DNA of 64,000 bases from Boseongicola sp. (GTDB lineage: Bacteria; Pseudomonadota; Alphaproteobacteria; Rhodobacterales; Rhodobacteraceae): positions 1,373,932-1,437,931 of the forward strand of contig CP046179.1 of the NCBI GenBank assembly GCA_014075275.1, given 5' to 3'. Shown one piece after another: positions 8,568 through 15,945 of this stretch. Position numbers and translations under genes: made by a program. A model generated the notes under the pieces. That model made no database searches, was not told the origin of the DNA, and was given only the letters and a program-made list of their open reading frames with translations. How positions within the stretch are numbered: the first letter of the stretch is position 1; every line of letters starts with the position of its first letter.

Positions 8568-9629
8568 ATGACACAATCCACCCCTGGCTCCGTCCGCTTT
8601 GAGAGCGTCGTCAAGAAATTCGGCGACGTCACCGCCCTCAAATGCCTTGATCTGACAATTGATCCCGGCAAGCTGGTAACTCTGCTTGGTCCATCGGGAT
8701 GCGGCAAGACCACAACACTGCGTCTGATCGCGGGCCTTGAGATGGCCAGCGCCGGCAAAATCCACATCGGCGGGATCGACGTCACACACCTGACAGCAAC
8801 CTACCGCAAAGTGTCGATGGTGTTCCAATCCTACGCCTTATTCCCACATATGACCGTCCGTCAGAATGTTGCATACGGCCTTACGGTCAAATCCATGCCC
8901 AAAGCGGAAGCCGCCGAAAAAGCAGATCATGGGTTGGAACTGGTCGGTCTCGCGAGCTTTGGAGATCGATTGCCGAGTGAGCTGTCAGGGGGCCAGCAAC
9001 AGCGCGTCGCGGTGGCACGGGCTATCGTGCTGGAACCCGAAGTACTGCTGTTAGATGAGCCGCTATCAAACCTAGATGCGAAACTGCGCCGACATGTGCG
9101 CGAGGAAATTCGCCAGATCCAACAGCGCCTTGGCCTTACGGCGGTTTACGTGACCCACGACCAAGAAGAGGCGATGGCCGTCTCGGACCGCATCATCGTG
9201 ATGAAAAACGCAGAGATTGCGCAAAAGGGATCGCCCAGCGATCTTTACGAGGCCCCAAAATCGGCATTCATCGCGGATTTCATCGGGGACGCCAATCTTG
9301 CAGACTGCGATATCGTCAGTGTGACGAACGGCGAAGCCATAGTGGTTTTAGATGATCTAGAATACGTAGTCCGCGACGGTGGGTTGCAAAAAGGTCATGC
9401 CAAAATGGTGCTTCGCCCGCATAACCTGCACCTTGCAACGCCCGACCAGCCGGGGATTAAGGGCGAGGTCAGCTATGCGGCCTACTTGGGTAAAGAAATC
9501 CAATACACGGTAGAAAGCGCGATCGGGTCGCTTTTTGTGATCAGTGGCGTCACGGACAAGCCCTTTGTCCAAGGCGATACTGTGGCAATTCAATTTGACA
9601 CGGGTCTTGCGCGTCTCGTAGCAGCATAG
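8568..9629 (+). CDS. ABC transporter ATP-binding protein, AfuC/UgpC-like
   Basis: A complete importer ATPase of 353 residues. It shows Walker A GPSGCGKTT, a Q-loop in VFQSYALFPHMTVRQN, the LSGGQQQR signature, Walker B VLLLDEPLSNLD and the switch histidine in VYVTHDQEEAM. The C-terminal part beyond about residue 240 is a TOBE-type regulatory domain. The ATG at 8568 follows a CCGGAGA ribosome-binding site and lies 26 bases after the permease stop. It powers the transporter formed with the two genes upstream. The sequence alone does not give the substrate. Confidence 0.9.
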   Translation: MTQSTPGSVRFESVVKKFGDVTALKCLDLTIDPGKLVTLLGPSGCGKTTTLRLIAGLEMASAGKIHIGGIDVTHLTATYRKVSMVFQSYALFPHMTVRQNVAYGLTVKSMPKAEAAEKADHGLELVGLASFGDRLPSELSGGQQQRVAVARAIVLEPEVLLLDEPLSNLDAKLRRHVREEIRQIQQRLGLTAVYVTHDQEEAMAVSDRIIVMKNAEIAQKGSPSDLYEAPKSAFIADFIGDANLADCDIVSVTNGEAIVVLDDLEYVVRDGGLQKGHAKMVLRPHNLHLATPDQPGIKGEVSYAAYLGKEIQYTVESAIGSLFVISGVTDKPFVQGDTVAIQFDTGLARLVAA

Positions 9630-9648
9630 ACCGGGGCAGATCATCGCT

Positions 9649-10284
9649 ATGGATAGCATCTTGTTTTCGGCTGGCACAAAGCGACATCTCGCATCTCAAG
9701 ACTGGTATTTCGAAATCATCGCAGGCGAATACGGTGCGGCGATTTTCGACTGCGATGGCACGCTGGTCGATAGCAGTGAGGCGCATTTCCAGTCCTTTAG
9801 GGCAGCGGTACGCGAGCAAGGGTATGATTTGGATCGCGATTGGTATGCCCAGCGGACAGGCCTTGATCGTCAATCTCTACTGGCTAACTTCGCATCAAGC
9901 TGTACCGGCGCGTTTGACGTCGCTTTGGCATCGAGACGGAGCATTGACGTGTTTATCCGAGGGACGACTGCAGTATCGCCCATCGCCGAAACAGTTAGTC
10001 TTGTTCGCACCTTGGCAGGCACCTATCCACTAGCAGTCGGAACCAACGCTGAAATCGAAGTCACAACTGCCTCACTACAGGCTGTGAATTTGTTAGATTA
10101 CTTCGCCACAATCGCCTCAATCTCACATGGTCTTCCGGCAAAACCCGCGCCCAACATCTTTGCTTATGCGACACAAAGATTAGGGGTTCCTCCGGCCAAA
10201 ACCTTGGTCTTTGAAGATTCTGCTGAAAGTGTGTCGGCAGCCATCGCTGCGGGATCGGACGTCATTCAAGTTGTTCATAGCTGA
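9649..10284 (+). CDS. HAD-superfamily phosphatase, YqaB/beta-phosphoglucomutase-like
   Basis: A 211-residue subclass I HAD hydrolase. Motif 1 is IFDCDGTLVDS (nucleophile and acid Asp), motif 2 is the VGTNAE threonine, motif 3 the lysine of KPAPNIF and motif 4 VFEDSAESV. The region from the PLAVGTNAE segment to the end parallels E. coli YqaB, a fructose-1-phosphate-type sugar phosphatase. Beta-phosphoglucomutases share the fold, so isomerase activity is an alternative. The gene starts 19 bases after the ATPase stop and is the last gene of the operon. This position fits dephosphorylation of an imported sugar phosphate. The N-terminal 31 residues before the core are longer than usual and the true start may be further downstream. 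Confidence 0.8.
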   Translation: MDSILFSAGTKRHLASQDWYFEIIAGEYGAAIFDCDGTLVDSSEAHFQSFRAAVREQGYDLDRDWYAQRTGLDRQSLLANFASSCTGAFDVALASRRSIDVFIRGTTAVSPIAETVSLVRTLAGTYPLAVGTNAEIEVTTASLQAVNLLDYFATIASISHGLPAKPAPNIFAYATQRLGVPPAKTLVFEDSAESVSAAIAAGSDVIQVVHS

Positions 10285-10309
10285 CCTTCGCTACATTGCG
10301 GAAATATGT

Positions 10310-10335
10310 CACTTTGGGCTGATTTTGTTGAAAAA
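10310..10335 (+). repeat. Left terminal inverted repeat of the IS1182 element
   Basis: CACTTTGGGCTG followed by ATTTTGTTGAAAAA. It pairs with 11853-11878 read on the minus strand with three mismatches. Confidence 0.85.
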
Positions 10336-10407
10336 GCCGTTCGGTTTCATGCTTTGATGTCAAATGTGTCCCTTACTTTGTTGGGCGATTTGATGCGGTG
10401 CCGTCTT

Positions 10408-11796
10408 TCACCCTGCGGCTGGCGTTAGCGGCCTGAGCTTGGCCAGCTTCCGGAGGTTTTGGGCGGTTGCTGCGAGGGTGAACTCGTCTTGAACGCCGCA
10501 TGGGCCGCGTAATCGGAGTCGTCCAAGGCCGAGAATGCGTTTGAGGTGGGCGAAGAGCATCTCAACTTTCTTCCTTCGCGCCTGAGCCTTGGGATTGAAC
10601 TCTGAGGCCGTGCATTGCCGGGCGAAGTCTCTGACGATCTCGTATTTCTCGCGATGGACCGCGCGGGCCTCGGAGTTGGGACAGCACTTTTCCTTCAGCT
10701 CGCAGCCTGTGCAATCAGACTTCAGCGCCCGATACTTGCGAGCCTTCCAGCTCGGTGCATTCCGGGCGGGGTCGGAATAGGTTCACCAGGTGTGCCGCAT
10801 TTCCTTGCCGCCCGGACAGATGTAGCCGTCGTTCTCATCATCCCATGTGAAGTCGGATCGCGAGAACGTTCCGTCGGTCCGTTCACCTTTGTCGAAGACT
10901 GGGATGAAGGGAAGGATTTGGCGCTTTAGGGCAAGCCAGACCAGATTGTCGGACGATCCATATGCCGTATCCGCAGCAATCCAATCAGGCTTCACGCCAA
11001 ACCGGTCTTCGGTGCGGTCGAGCATCTTTCGCATCGCACCAACCTCGGCGGTCTTGTTCGACCGGCTGGCGTCCACATCGACAATAATCCCGTGGTCCGT
11101 GTCGATCAGGTAGTTGTCAGAATAAGCAAAGAACGCAGGGCCTTTGCGCGCCGCAGTCCATTGGCTGGCTGGATCAGCATGTGCGGTGAACTTGGGCTTT
11201 GCCGTGGTTGCCGCACCGAAAGCTTCGTCGTCCAGCGTGTCGAGATACTCTCGCACTGCGCGGGGTGCATCATTCGGATCAATCTCGCGGGCCGCTCAGT
11301 CCTCGGGATTGCTCGAGTTCTGCTTCTGAACATCGGCGCTGATTAAACTGGCGTCGACTGCGAAGCCCTGGCCACCAACCAGACCCTCTTCCATGCCGCG
11401 CTCGACCGTCATCTCGAACACGTGGCGCAGCAGATCGCTTTCTCGGAACCGACCATGACGGTTCTTGGAAAAGGTCGAGTGATCCGGGATACGGTCCGTC
11501 AGATCAAGGCGGCAAAACCAGCGGTATGCCAGGTTCAGATGCACCTCTTCACAAAGCCGTCGCTCTGATCGGATGCCGAAACAGTAGCCGACCAAAAGCA
11601 TGCGGATCATCAGTTCGGGATCAACCGATGGTCGGCCCGTGTGACTGTAGAAATCAGCCAGATATCCCCGGATACTGCTCAGATCGAGATGCCGATCTAT
11701 TGACCGCAGCAGATGGTCTTGTGGAACATGGTCATCCAGCGAGAACTCATAAAACAGGGCCGCCTCTGCTTCTTGCCTCGGTCCCATCATCGCCAA
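10408..11796 (-). pseudogene. IS1182-family transposase with two in-frame TGA codons
   Basis: A single uninterrupted phase of 463 codons encodes a DDE transposase. It has an N-terminal DUF772-type domain (GRPSVDPELMIRMLLVGYC), the acidic VDASL and AADTAYGS segments, and a C-terminal RRKKVEMLFAHLKR segment carrying the glutamate. Codon 167 (plus 11296-11298) is TGA in the context NPED-stop-AARE, where relatives usually carry Trp. Codon 338 (plus 10783-10785) is TGA in RHTW-stop-TYSDP. No frameshift is needed, and after each stop the family resemblance continues. Point nonsense mutations have therefore killed the gene while the rest stays intact, suggesting fairly recent decay. Confidence 0.88.
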
Positions 11797-11852
11797 ATCT
11801 CCCGTTCAATACAGAGATTGAATCAACGATTGCAACTTCGATCAAGAAAGAG

Positions 11853-11878
11853 TTTTTCAACAAAATCGGCTCAAAGCG
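11853..11878 (-). repeat. Right terminal inverted repeat of the IS1182 element
   Basis: Read on the minus strand this is CGCTTTGAGCCG followed by ATTTTGTTGAAAAA, the partner of 10310-10335. It lies about 57 bases upstream of the transposase start. Confidence 0.85.
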
Positions 11879-11882
11879 GACA

Positions 11883-12073
11883 TTCGCCGTGTTCTTGGCC
11901 AATAAATTCATGGGAATTGTGTTGCTCTGCCCACCGACGGCGAGATTGTGTGTTCCCGGCACGGCCATCTGCGCACGCCCACGTCTCACGATGAAATAAA
12001 CTCGCTGACCAGTCGGTGAGCGAAGCTCAGTTGGGACGAATGATCGAAACAACTCAATTCATGGATGGTCAAC
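11883..12073. other. Short stretch between IS1182 and the nucleoside phosphorylase gene
   Basis: About 190 bases without a convincing gene. A minus-strand frame runs from a TTG at 12052 into the element and would encode a fragment with PGTHNLAVGGQSN. It may be a remnant cut by the insertion or may be chance. Nothing else was recognised. Confidence 0.4.
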
Positions 12074-12877
12074 CTAACCCGACATCTTTGCCAGAAACGC
12101 CCGGATAATGACCTCTAATTTCGCAGCACCTACAGGCGCACTGGATTTGGTGTGTTCATGGCTGATGTGCTCGTTGCCGAGTCCGGCGGCCATGTTTGTA
12201 ACCACGGAAACCGCTGCGCATTTCATGCCCAGAAACCGGCCCAGAATGACTTCGGGAACCGTCGACATGCCAACCGCATCTGCGCCCAGGATTTTCAGCA
12301 TCCTGATTTCGGCAGGGGTTTCGAAATTGGGGCCGGAATACCAGGAATAGACGCCTTCGATCAGCGGGATGTCAGCCGTTTTGGCGATGGCCAATAACTG
12401 GCTTCGGATATCTGCGTCGTAGGCATCGGTCAGGTTGACGAAGCGCCTGTCTGTAGGTTCTCCGATAAGGGGGCTTTTTCCGGAATAGTTGATATGGTCG
12501 TTGATCAGCATCAGGTTGCCGGGGGGGATATCCGGGCGGAAAGACCCGCAGGCATTGGTTGCGAAAAGGGTGCTGACCCCGAGTTCGCACAGCACCTCGA
12601 GCGGTATGCGCATCGCGTCGGCGCGACCGTTTTCGTAATAGTGCTCGCGACCGCCAAGGATCGCGACATCGACCCCTTCCAGCCTGCCAATCACCAGTTT
12701 GGGGTTGTGGCCTGACACGCCTGCATGCGGGAACCCCGGCAGATCGCTGTAATCAATGGCGGCGCCATCAACCAGTTCCGCGAGATGGCCCAGACCAGAG
12801 CCCAGAATGAACCCGATCTGAGGCGTCGGATTGCATAATTTTTCGCGAATGATCTTGAGAGCCTGTTCGGTGCTCAC
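12074..12877 (-). CDS. punA: Purine nucleoside phosphorylase (trimeric type)
   Basis: A 267-residue cytoplasmic enzyme that splits purine nucleosides with phosphate into the base and ribose (or deoxyribose) 1-phosphate. Family landmarks are the phosphate-binding GSGLG near residue 26, the GREHYYE segment, TNACGS, the base-site glutamate in YSGPNFETPAE, GMSTVPE and the asparagine in VVTNMAAGL. The asparagine points to 6-oxopurines such as inosine and guanosine. The length is normal for the family. The gene lies downstream of the secreted 412-residue protein gene on the same strand, 49 bases apart with a hairpin between them, so it probably has its own promoter. Confidence 0.93.
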   Translation of the reverse strand: MSTEQALKIIREKLCNPTPQIGFILGSGLGHLAELVDGAAIDYSDLPGFPHAGVSGHNPKLVIGRLEGVDVAILGGREHYYENGRADAMRIPLEVLCELGVSTLFATNACGSFRPDIPPGNLMLINDHINYSGKSPLIGEPTDRRFVNLTDAYDADIRSQLLAIAKTADIPLIEGVYSWYSGPNFETPAEIRMLKILGADAVGMSTVPEVILGRFLGMKCAAVSVVTNMAAGLGNEHISHEHTKSSAPVGAAKLEVIIRAFLAKMSG

Positions 12878-12900
12878 CTTATCTTCCTTTCACTTGACGT

Positions 12901-12928
12901 AGGGCGATCGCGCCGAACGGCGCGCCCT
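12901..12928. terminator. Hairpin between secreted-protein gene and phosphorylase gene
   Basis: AGGGCG at 12901-12906 pairs with CGCCCT at 12923-12928, with GCGCC/GGCGC pairing inside. The structure overlaps the stop codon of the upstream minus-strand gene. It is a likely Rho-independent or attenuating terminator, though a long U tract is lacking. Confidence 0.5.
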
Positions 12929-14165
12929 ATTCTATGGTCACCCTGAGTATCGCCAAGTCATTGTCGCCATTGTGCGTCCAGACAGGCGTCAGGAAGCTGT
13001 TACCGTCCCAGATGTTCTGCCCGCCAAAGCCCAGATCACGTGAGCCAAGCAGGATGTTGACGTCCAGAACCTGCTGACAGTTGCCGCCCCCTACGGGTGC
13101 ACGCCAGATCATGCTGTGTTTGTTGTTGTTGGACACGAAGTAGACGTGTTTTCCGTCGGGCGAGACTGTCATGTTATAGAGGTGCCACCAATTCTTGCCG
13201 CAAGAGGTGCCGCCGCGCAGACGTTTTTCGTTTTTGGTATGCAGCGGAAAAACCTCTTTGGAACGGGCCATCAGAACAAGCACAATATCAGGGTTGGCTG
13301 TTGGCGCGATCATTCCGATCTCGTCTTTGGGATCGAAGCCAGTGACCAGCGGAGTCGTTTCCCCGGTTGCGGGCGAGAAGCGCAAAAGCGACTGGGTTTG
13401 ACCAGGTGCGCCGCCGAGATAATACACATCTCCTTCGTCATCGACGTGGAAAACGTAAGATATACGTGCTGACAGTCCGACAACGGCAAAGGTTTGGGTC
13501 GTCAGATTATACTGTACAAGCGCCCCATTGTCGTAGGCCATGAAATAGACGAGGCCCGGCACTTTTGGGTTGAGGCCCATCCCCTTGATCCCGAGTTTCT
13601 CGAGAGCAACGCCCGTTCCATTCAGGATTTTGCCGTCGCGCGCGACCGTATATCTTGCCTGAGCGCTGAGATCGGTAATGACTTCGGTCTGGGGATCAAG
13701 CGTGTAGACATGCGCCCCGCGGTCAACTTTGGGGTCGTTGGATGTCATGGTGGCGAAGTAGATCAGGCCATCAGCATGCTGCTGCAGGAAGGTGTGGACT
13801 TTGAACTGAGTCTCACCATCGTGCCAATTTCCAGCGGCAGTCGAGACCGATTTCAGGTCGTTGACAAACCGCATTCGATCCGCGCCTGGGTCAAGTGCGA
13901 ATATGGCGACGTTTCCATTGACTTCGTCGTGGTTGGAGACGGCAATGAAGGTGGTTCCGTCGCTGGATTGGCCCATGCCTGACCAAATCGAATTTAGGGG
14001 AAATCCCGGAACCAGAGGTGCGCCTGTTTCTGTCCCGTCTTCGGTAAAGAATATCAGATCCGCGCTTGGTTCGGCCAGGATTTGGGTCGGCAAGACCAGA
14101 ACGGCAAAAGCCAGTAAGGCTTTGGTCAGCTTTGGGATCAAAGCTATCAATCCAGATCCGACCAC
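12927..14165 (-). CDS. Secreted beta-propeller-like protein of unknown function
   Basis: A 412-residue protein with an N-terminal signal peptide (KALLAFAVLVLPTQILA, cleavage near residue 31). The mature part has repeated short blocks such as TTFIAVSNHD, GLIYFATMTS, DVYYLGGAPG and HVYFVSNNNK at roughly regular spacing. This looks like a seven-bladed propeller of the kind found in periplasmic sensors or quinoprotein-like proteins. No catalytic motif was recognised. The start is uncertain: GTG at 14165, or TTG at 14150, which would overlap the stop of the upstream DUF4389 gene. The overlap indicates translational coupling with that membrane protein. Function is unknown. Confidence 0.7.
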   Translation of the reverse strand: MVGSGLIALIPKLTKALLAFAVLVLPTQILAEPSADLIFFTEDGTETGAPLVPGFPLNSIWSGMGQSSDGTTFIAVSNHDEVNGNVAIFALDPGADRMRFVNDLKSVSTAAGNWHDGETQFKVHTFLQQHADGLIYFATMTSNDPKVDRGAHVYTLDPQTEVITDLSAQARYTVARDGKILNGTGVALEKLGIKGMGLNPKVPGLVYFMAYDNGALVQYNLTTQTFAVVGLSARISYVFHVDDEGDVYYLGGAPGQTQSLLRFSPATGETTPLVTGFDPKDEIGMIAPTANPDIVLVLMARSKEVFPLHTKNEKRLRGGTSCGKNWWHLYNMTVSPDGKHVYFVSNNNKHSMIWRAPVGGGNCQQVLDVNILLGSRDLGFGGQNIWDGNSFLTPVWTHNGDNDLAILRVTIE

Positions 14166-14455
14166 GGCCAGGGTTTGACTTCGCTAGCTGCGGTCTGGAA
14201 CCGGGCAGCCTTGGCGATCCATATCCCAAGGTCAGTGCCAAATTCAGCGATCCGTTCGTTCGGCTGTTTGTTGTTGATCAACATGACGATGAACTGAACC
14301 ACAGTAATTGCGCCCAGGACAGTCTGCGCAATTGAAATCATGATGGCGATCAGGATCATATAGATCAGCCGCATGAAAATATTCTCGCCGGAATCGGGTT
14401 CGACCTGTTCGCCGTGCATGCGGCCTTCAAATTTCTCTTCGTCCGGCCCTGCCAT
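14147..14455 (-). CDS. DUF4389 membrane protein
   Basis: About 102 residues with a charged N-terminus and one long hydrophobic stretch (FMRLIYMILIAIMISIAQTV and on through VVQFIVMLI). It is followed by the conserved NNKQPNERIAEFG segment and a KPWPWSDLD end. These features match the DUF4389 family, whose function is not known. I chose the ATG at 14455 (MAGPDEEKFEG); a longer frame reaches 14500 (MTILTAKIL). The stop overlaps the start of the secreted propeller-like gene, so the two are probably one unit, with the membrane protein and secreted protein acting together. Confidence 0.75.
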   Translation of the reverse strand: MAGPDEEKFEGRMHGEQVEPDSGENIFMRLIYMILIAIMISIAQTVLGAITVVQFIVMLINNKQPNERIAEFGTDLGIWIAKAARFQTAASEVKPWPWSDLD

Positions 14456-14611
14456 GACGGTCCTCGCTGCTGTCAGAATTTTCGCTGTTAATATAGTCAT
14501 TTGAAGCAGGATCGACCAGACCCGGCGACAAGACCGGGCGCAAATAGCTGCGCCTTGCCTCTTGTCGCTGGATTTGGCTGTATGAGGCACCCCTCAGGGA
14601 GATGCCACGGG

Positions 14612-15610
14612 ATGAGCCAAACCGACGACACGACAGATGAACACGGTCAAGTCCGCGACCGACGTGGCGAATGGCGACCAGCTGAACCGGTGCGATTCAT
14701 GCCGCTATTGGACTGGCCGGTGAAGCCGTCGACGATTGTCAAATGGTTCTTCGGAGTGCCGGGATTTCTGGTGCCGTGGTATGGGGTGTATCTGGGTTTG
14801 ACGCTGATTGCGTTTTTCTATTTCACGCCCGAACTGGCGCGGATGGAGCGGCTGGCACCGGGATGGGCATTCGAGATTTTCGCACGCAATCTGGCTCTGG
14901 TTTTTCTGTTCACCGGCGCCTTACACATTTGGCTGTATCGCCTGCGTGGCCAGGGGCGAAAGACAAAGTACAGCGGCCATTGGATGGCGAAGAATGACCG
15001 GCGCTTTCTATTCAATGATCAGGTTTATGATAATGTTTTCTGGAGCTTAATTGGTGTTGTCGTTTGGTCGACGTTCGAGATTGGGCTATGGTGGGGCTAT
15101 GCAAATGGGGTTCTGCCATACAGTGACAACCCGGTTTGGTTCGTCGTCTGGATGTTGCTGATGCCGTTCTGGCGAAACTTTCATTTCTATTGGATCCATC
15201 GGTTGATCCATTGGCCGCCGCTCTATCGCACGGTGCATTATCTGCATCATAAGAACGTCAATGTCGGACCCTGGTCGGGGATGGCAATGCATCCGGTTGA
15301 ACAGGTCCTTTATTTCAGTTGCATGCTGATCCATCTGGTGGTGCCTTCGCATCCTCTGCACATGATGTTCAACGGTATTGCTACAGCGTTGGGACCCGGC
15401 GTCAGTCACTCTGGCTTTGATGAACTGGTCTTCGGGAGCAGGATTTCAGTACGGAAAGAAAAGCTGATGCATTATCTGCATCATCGCTATCACACGGTAA
15501 ATTTTGGGGAGTCGGCAGTGCCGCTGGACAAGTGGTTCGGCAGTTTTCACGATGGCAGCCCGGAAGCCGATGCAAGGTTTCGACACCGGCGCAGTCAGGC
15601 GGTGCGGTAG
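14612..15610 (+). CDS. Sterol desaturase / fatty acid hydroxylase family protein
   Basis: About 332 residues of an integral-membrane di-iron enzyme. Four or more hydrophobic segments surround the histidine clusters of the family: HRLIH near residue 195, HYLHH near 208, and HYLHHRYH near 290. These ligate a di-iron centre that hydroxylates or desaturates a lipid chain using oxygen. The ATG at 14612 has an AGGGAGA ribosome-binding site about 9 bases upstream, while the frame itself opens at 14501. Divergent from the DUF4389 gene. The substrate (fatty acyl, sphingoid, carotenoid or hopanoid) cannot be read from sequence. Confidence 0.85.
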   Translation: MSQTDDTTDEHGQVRDRRGEWRPAEPVRFMPLLDWPVKPSTIVKWFFGVPGFLVPWYGVYLGLTLIAFFYFTPELARMERLAPGWAFEIFARNLALVFLFTGALHIWLYRLRGQGRKTKYSGHWMAKNDRRFLFNDQVYDNVFWSLIGVVVWSTFEIGLWWGYANGVLPYSDNPVWFVVWMLLMPFWRNFHFYWIHRLIHWPPLYRTVHYLHHKNVNVGPWSGMAMHPVEQVLYFSCMLIHLVVPSHPLHMMFNGIATALGPGVSHSGFDELVFGSRISVRKEKLMHYLHHRYHTVNFGESAVPLDKWFGSFHDGSPEADARFRHRRSQAVR

Positions 15611-15636
15611 CCGCACAGCTGTGCTAGGCTCTGCCC

Positions 15637-15885
15637 ATGTTGCAGAAAAAAGCCATTCCAATCGACGCAATTCACGTGCCGGTAAAGCGTGCTAAAACGC
15701 TTGAACCGGACAAAGTTGAGGCACTTGCCCATGACATTCTGGAGAACGGTCAACAGGTGCCGATTAGGGTGCGCGCAGACGGCGAGCGTTTTGTTTTGAT
15801 CGAGGGCTATCATCGTCTGGAAGCCCTGAGGGCCTTGGGTGAAGAGACAATCGAAGCCTATCTGGTGCACGCTAGGTTGCATTGA
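15637..15885 (+). CDS. Small stand-alone ParB/sulfiredoxin-fold protein
   Basis: An 82-residue protein consisting only of a ParB N-terminal-like domain. It has IPIDAIHVPVKRAKTL at the start, a DILENGQQVPIRVR strand-helix segment and the nucleotide-binding box GYHRLEALRALG that parallels the ParB GERR motif. There is no DNA-binding helix-turn-helix and no linker, so it cannot work like chromosomal ParB. Relatives include sulfiredoxin and free serine kinase, but the sulfiredoxin cysteine is absent. It starts 26 bases after the hydroxylase gene and may be cotranscribed with it. Function is unknown. Confidence 0.75.
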   Translation: MLQKKAIPIDAIHVPVKRAKTLEPDKVEALAHDILENGQQVPIRVRADGERFVLIEGYHRLEALRALGEETIEAYLVHARLH

Positions 15886-15893
15886 TGTGCCGG

Positions 15894-15939
15894 CGAAGTC
15901 CGCGACGGACTTCGGATCGAAAATCGTTCAGGATTTTCG
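15894..15939. terminator. Double hairpin between convergent genes
   Basis: Two perfect 8-bp stems stand next to each other: CGAAGTCC/GGACTTCG at 15894-15901 and 15907-15914, and CGAAAATC/GATTTTCG at 15918-15925 and 15932-15939. They fill the gap between the ParB-like gene and the convergent argF, and could terminate transcription from both sides. Confidence 0.65.
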
Positions 15940-15945
15940 TGCCCC

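Larger units (their letters stand above)
10310..11878 (-). mobile_element. IS1182-family insertion sequence, inactive
   Basis: Terminal inverted repeats are clear. Plus strand 10310-10335 and minus strand 11878-11853 share 23 of 26 positions, including the uninterrupted GATTTTGTTGAAAAA block typical of this group. One transposase frame fills the element but has two in-frame stops. The left end lies only 25 bases after the HAD gene, so the insertion forms the distal edge of the importer operon. No target-site duplication is obvious. The pairing extends a few bases further out with one indel, so the borders could be some 4-5 bases outside these positions. Confidence 0.85.

Noticed and set aside
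10783-11298. Selenocysteine reading of the two TGA codons in the IS1182 transposase
   Set aside because: The positions are not redox sites, no SECIS-like structure was seen and a transposase has no use for Sec; nonsense mutation is simpler.
232-11878. Composite transposon carrying the importer genes
   Set aside because: The flanking elements belong to different families (IS3 and IS1182) and one is dead, so they cannot move as a unit in the classical way.
11526-11999. Plus-strand 157-codon frame through the right end of the IS1182 element
   Set aside because: It is antisense to the transposase reading phase and its text has no domain pattern.
11747-12052. Minus-strand 101-codon frame running into the IS1182 element
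   Set aside because: It would start at TTG without a ribosome-binding site. It might be a gene remnant, but nothing supports a real protein.
15637-15885. Chromosome partition protein ParB
   Set aside because: No helix-turn-helix, no parA beside it and far too short.
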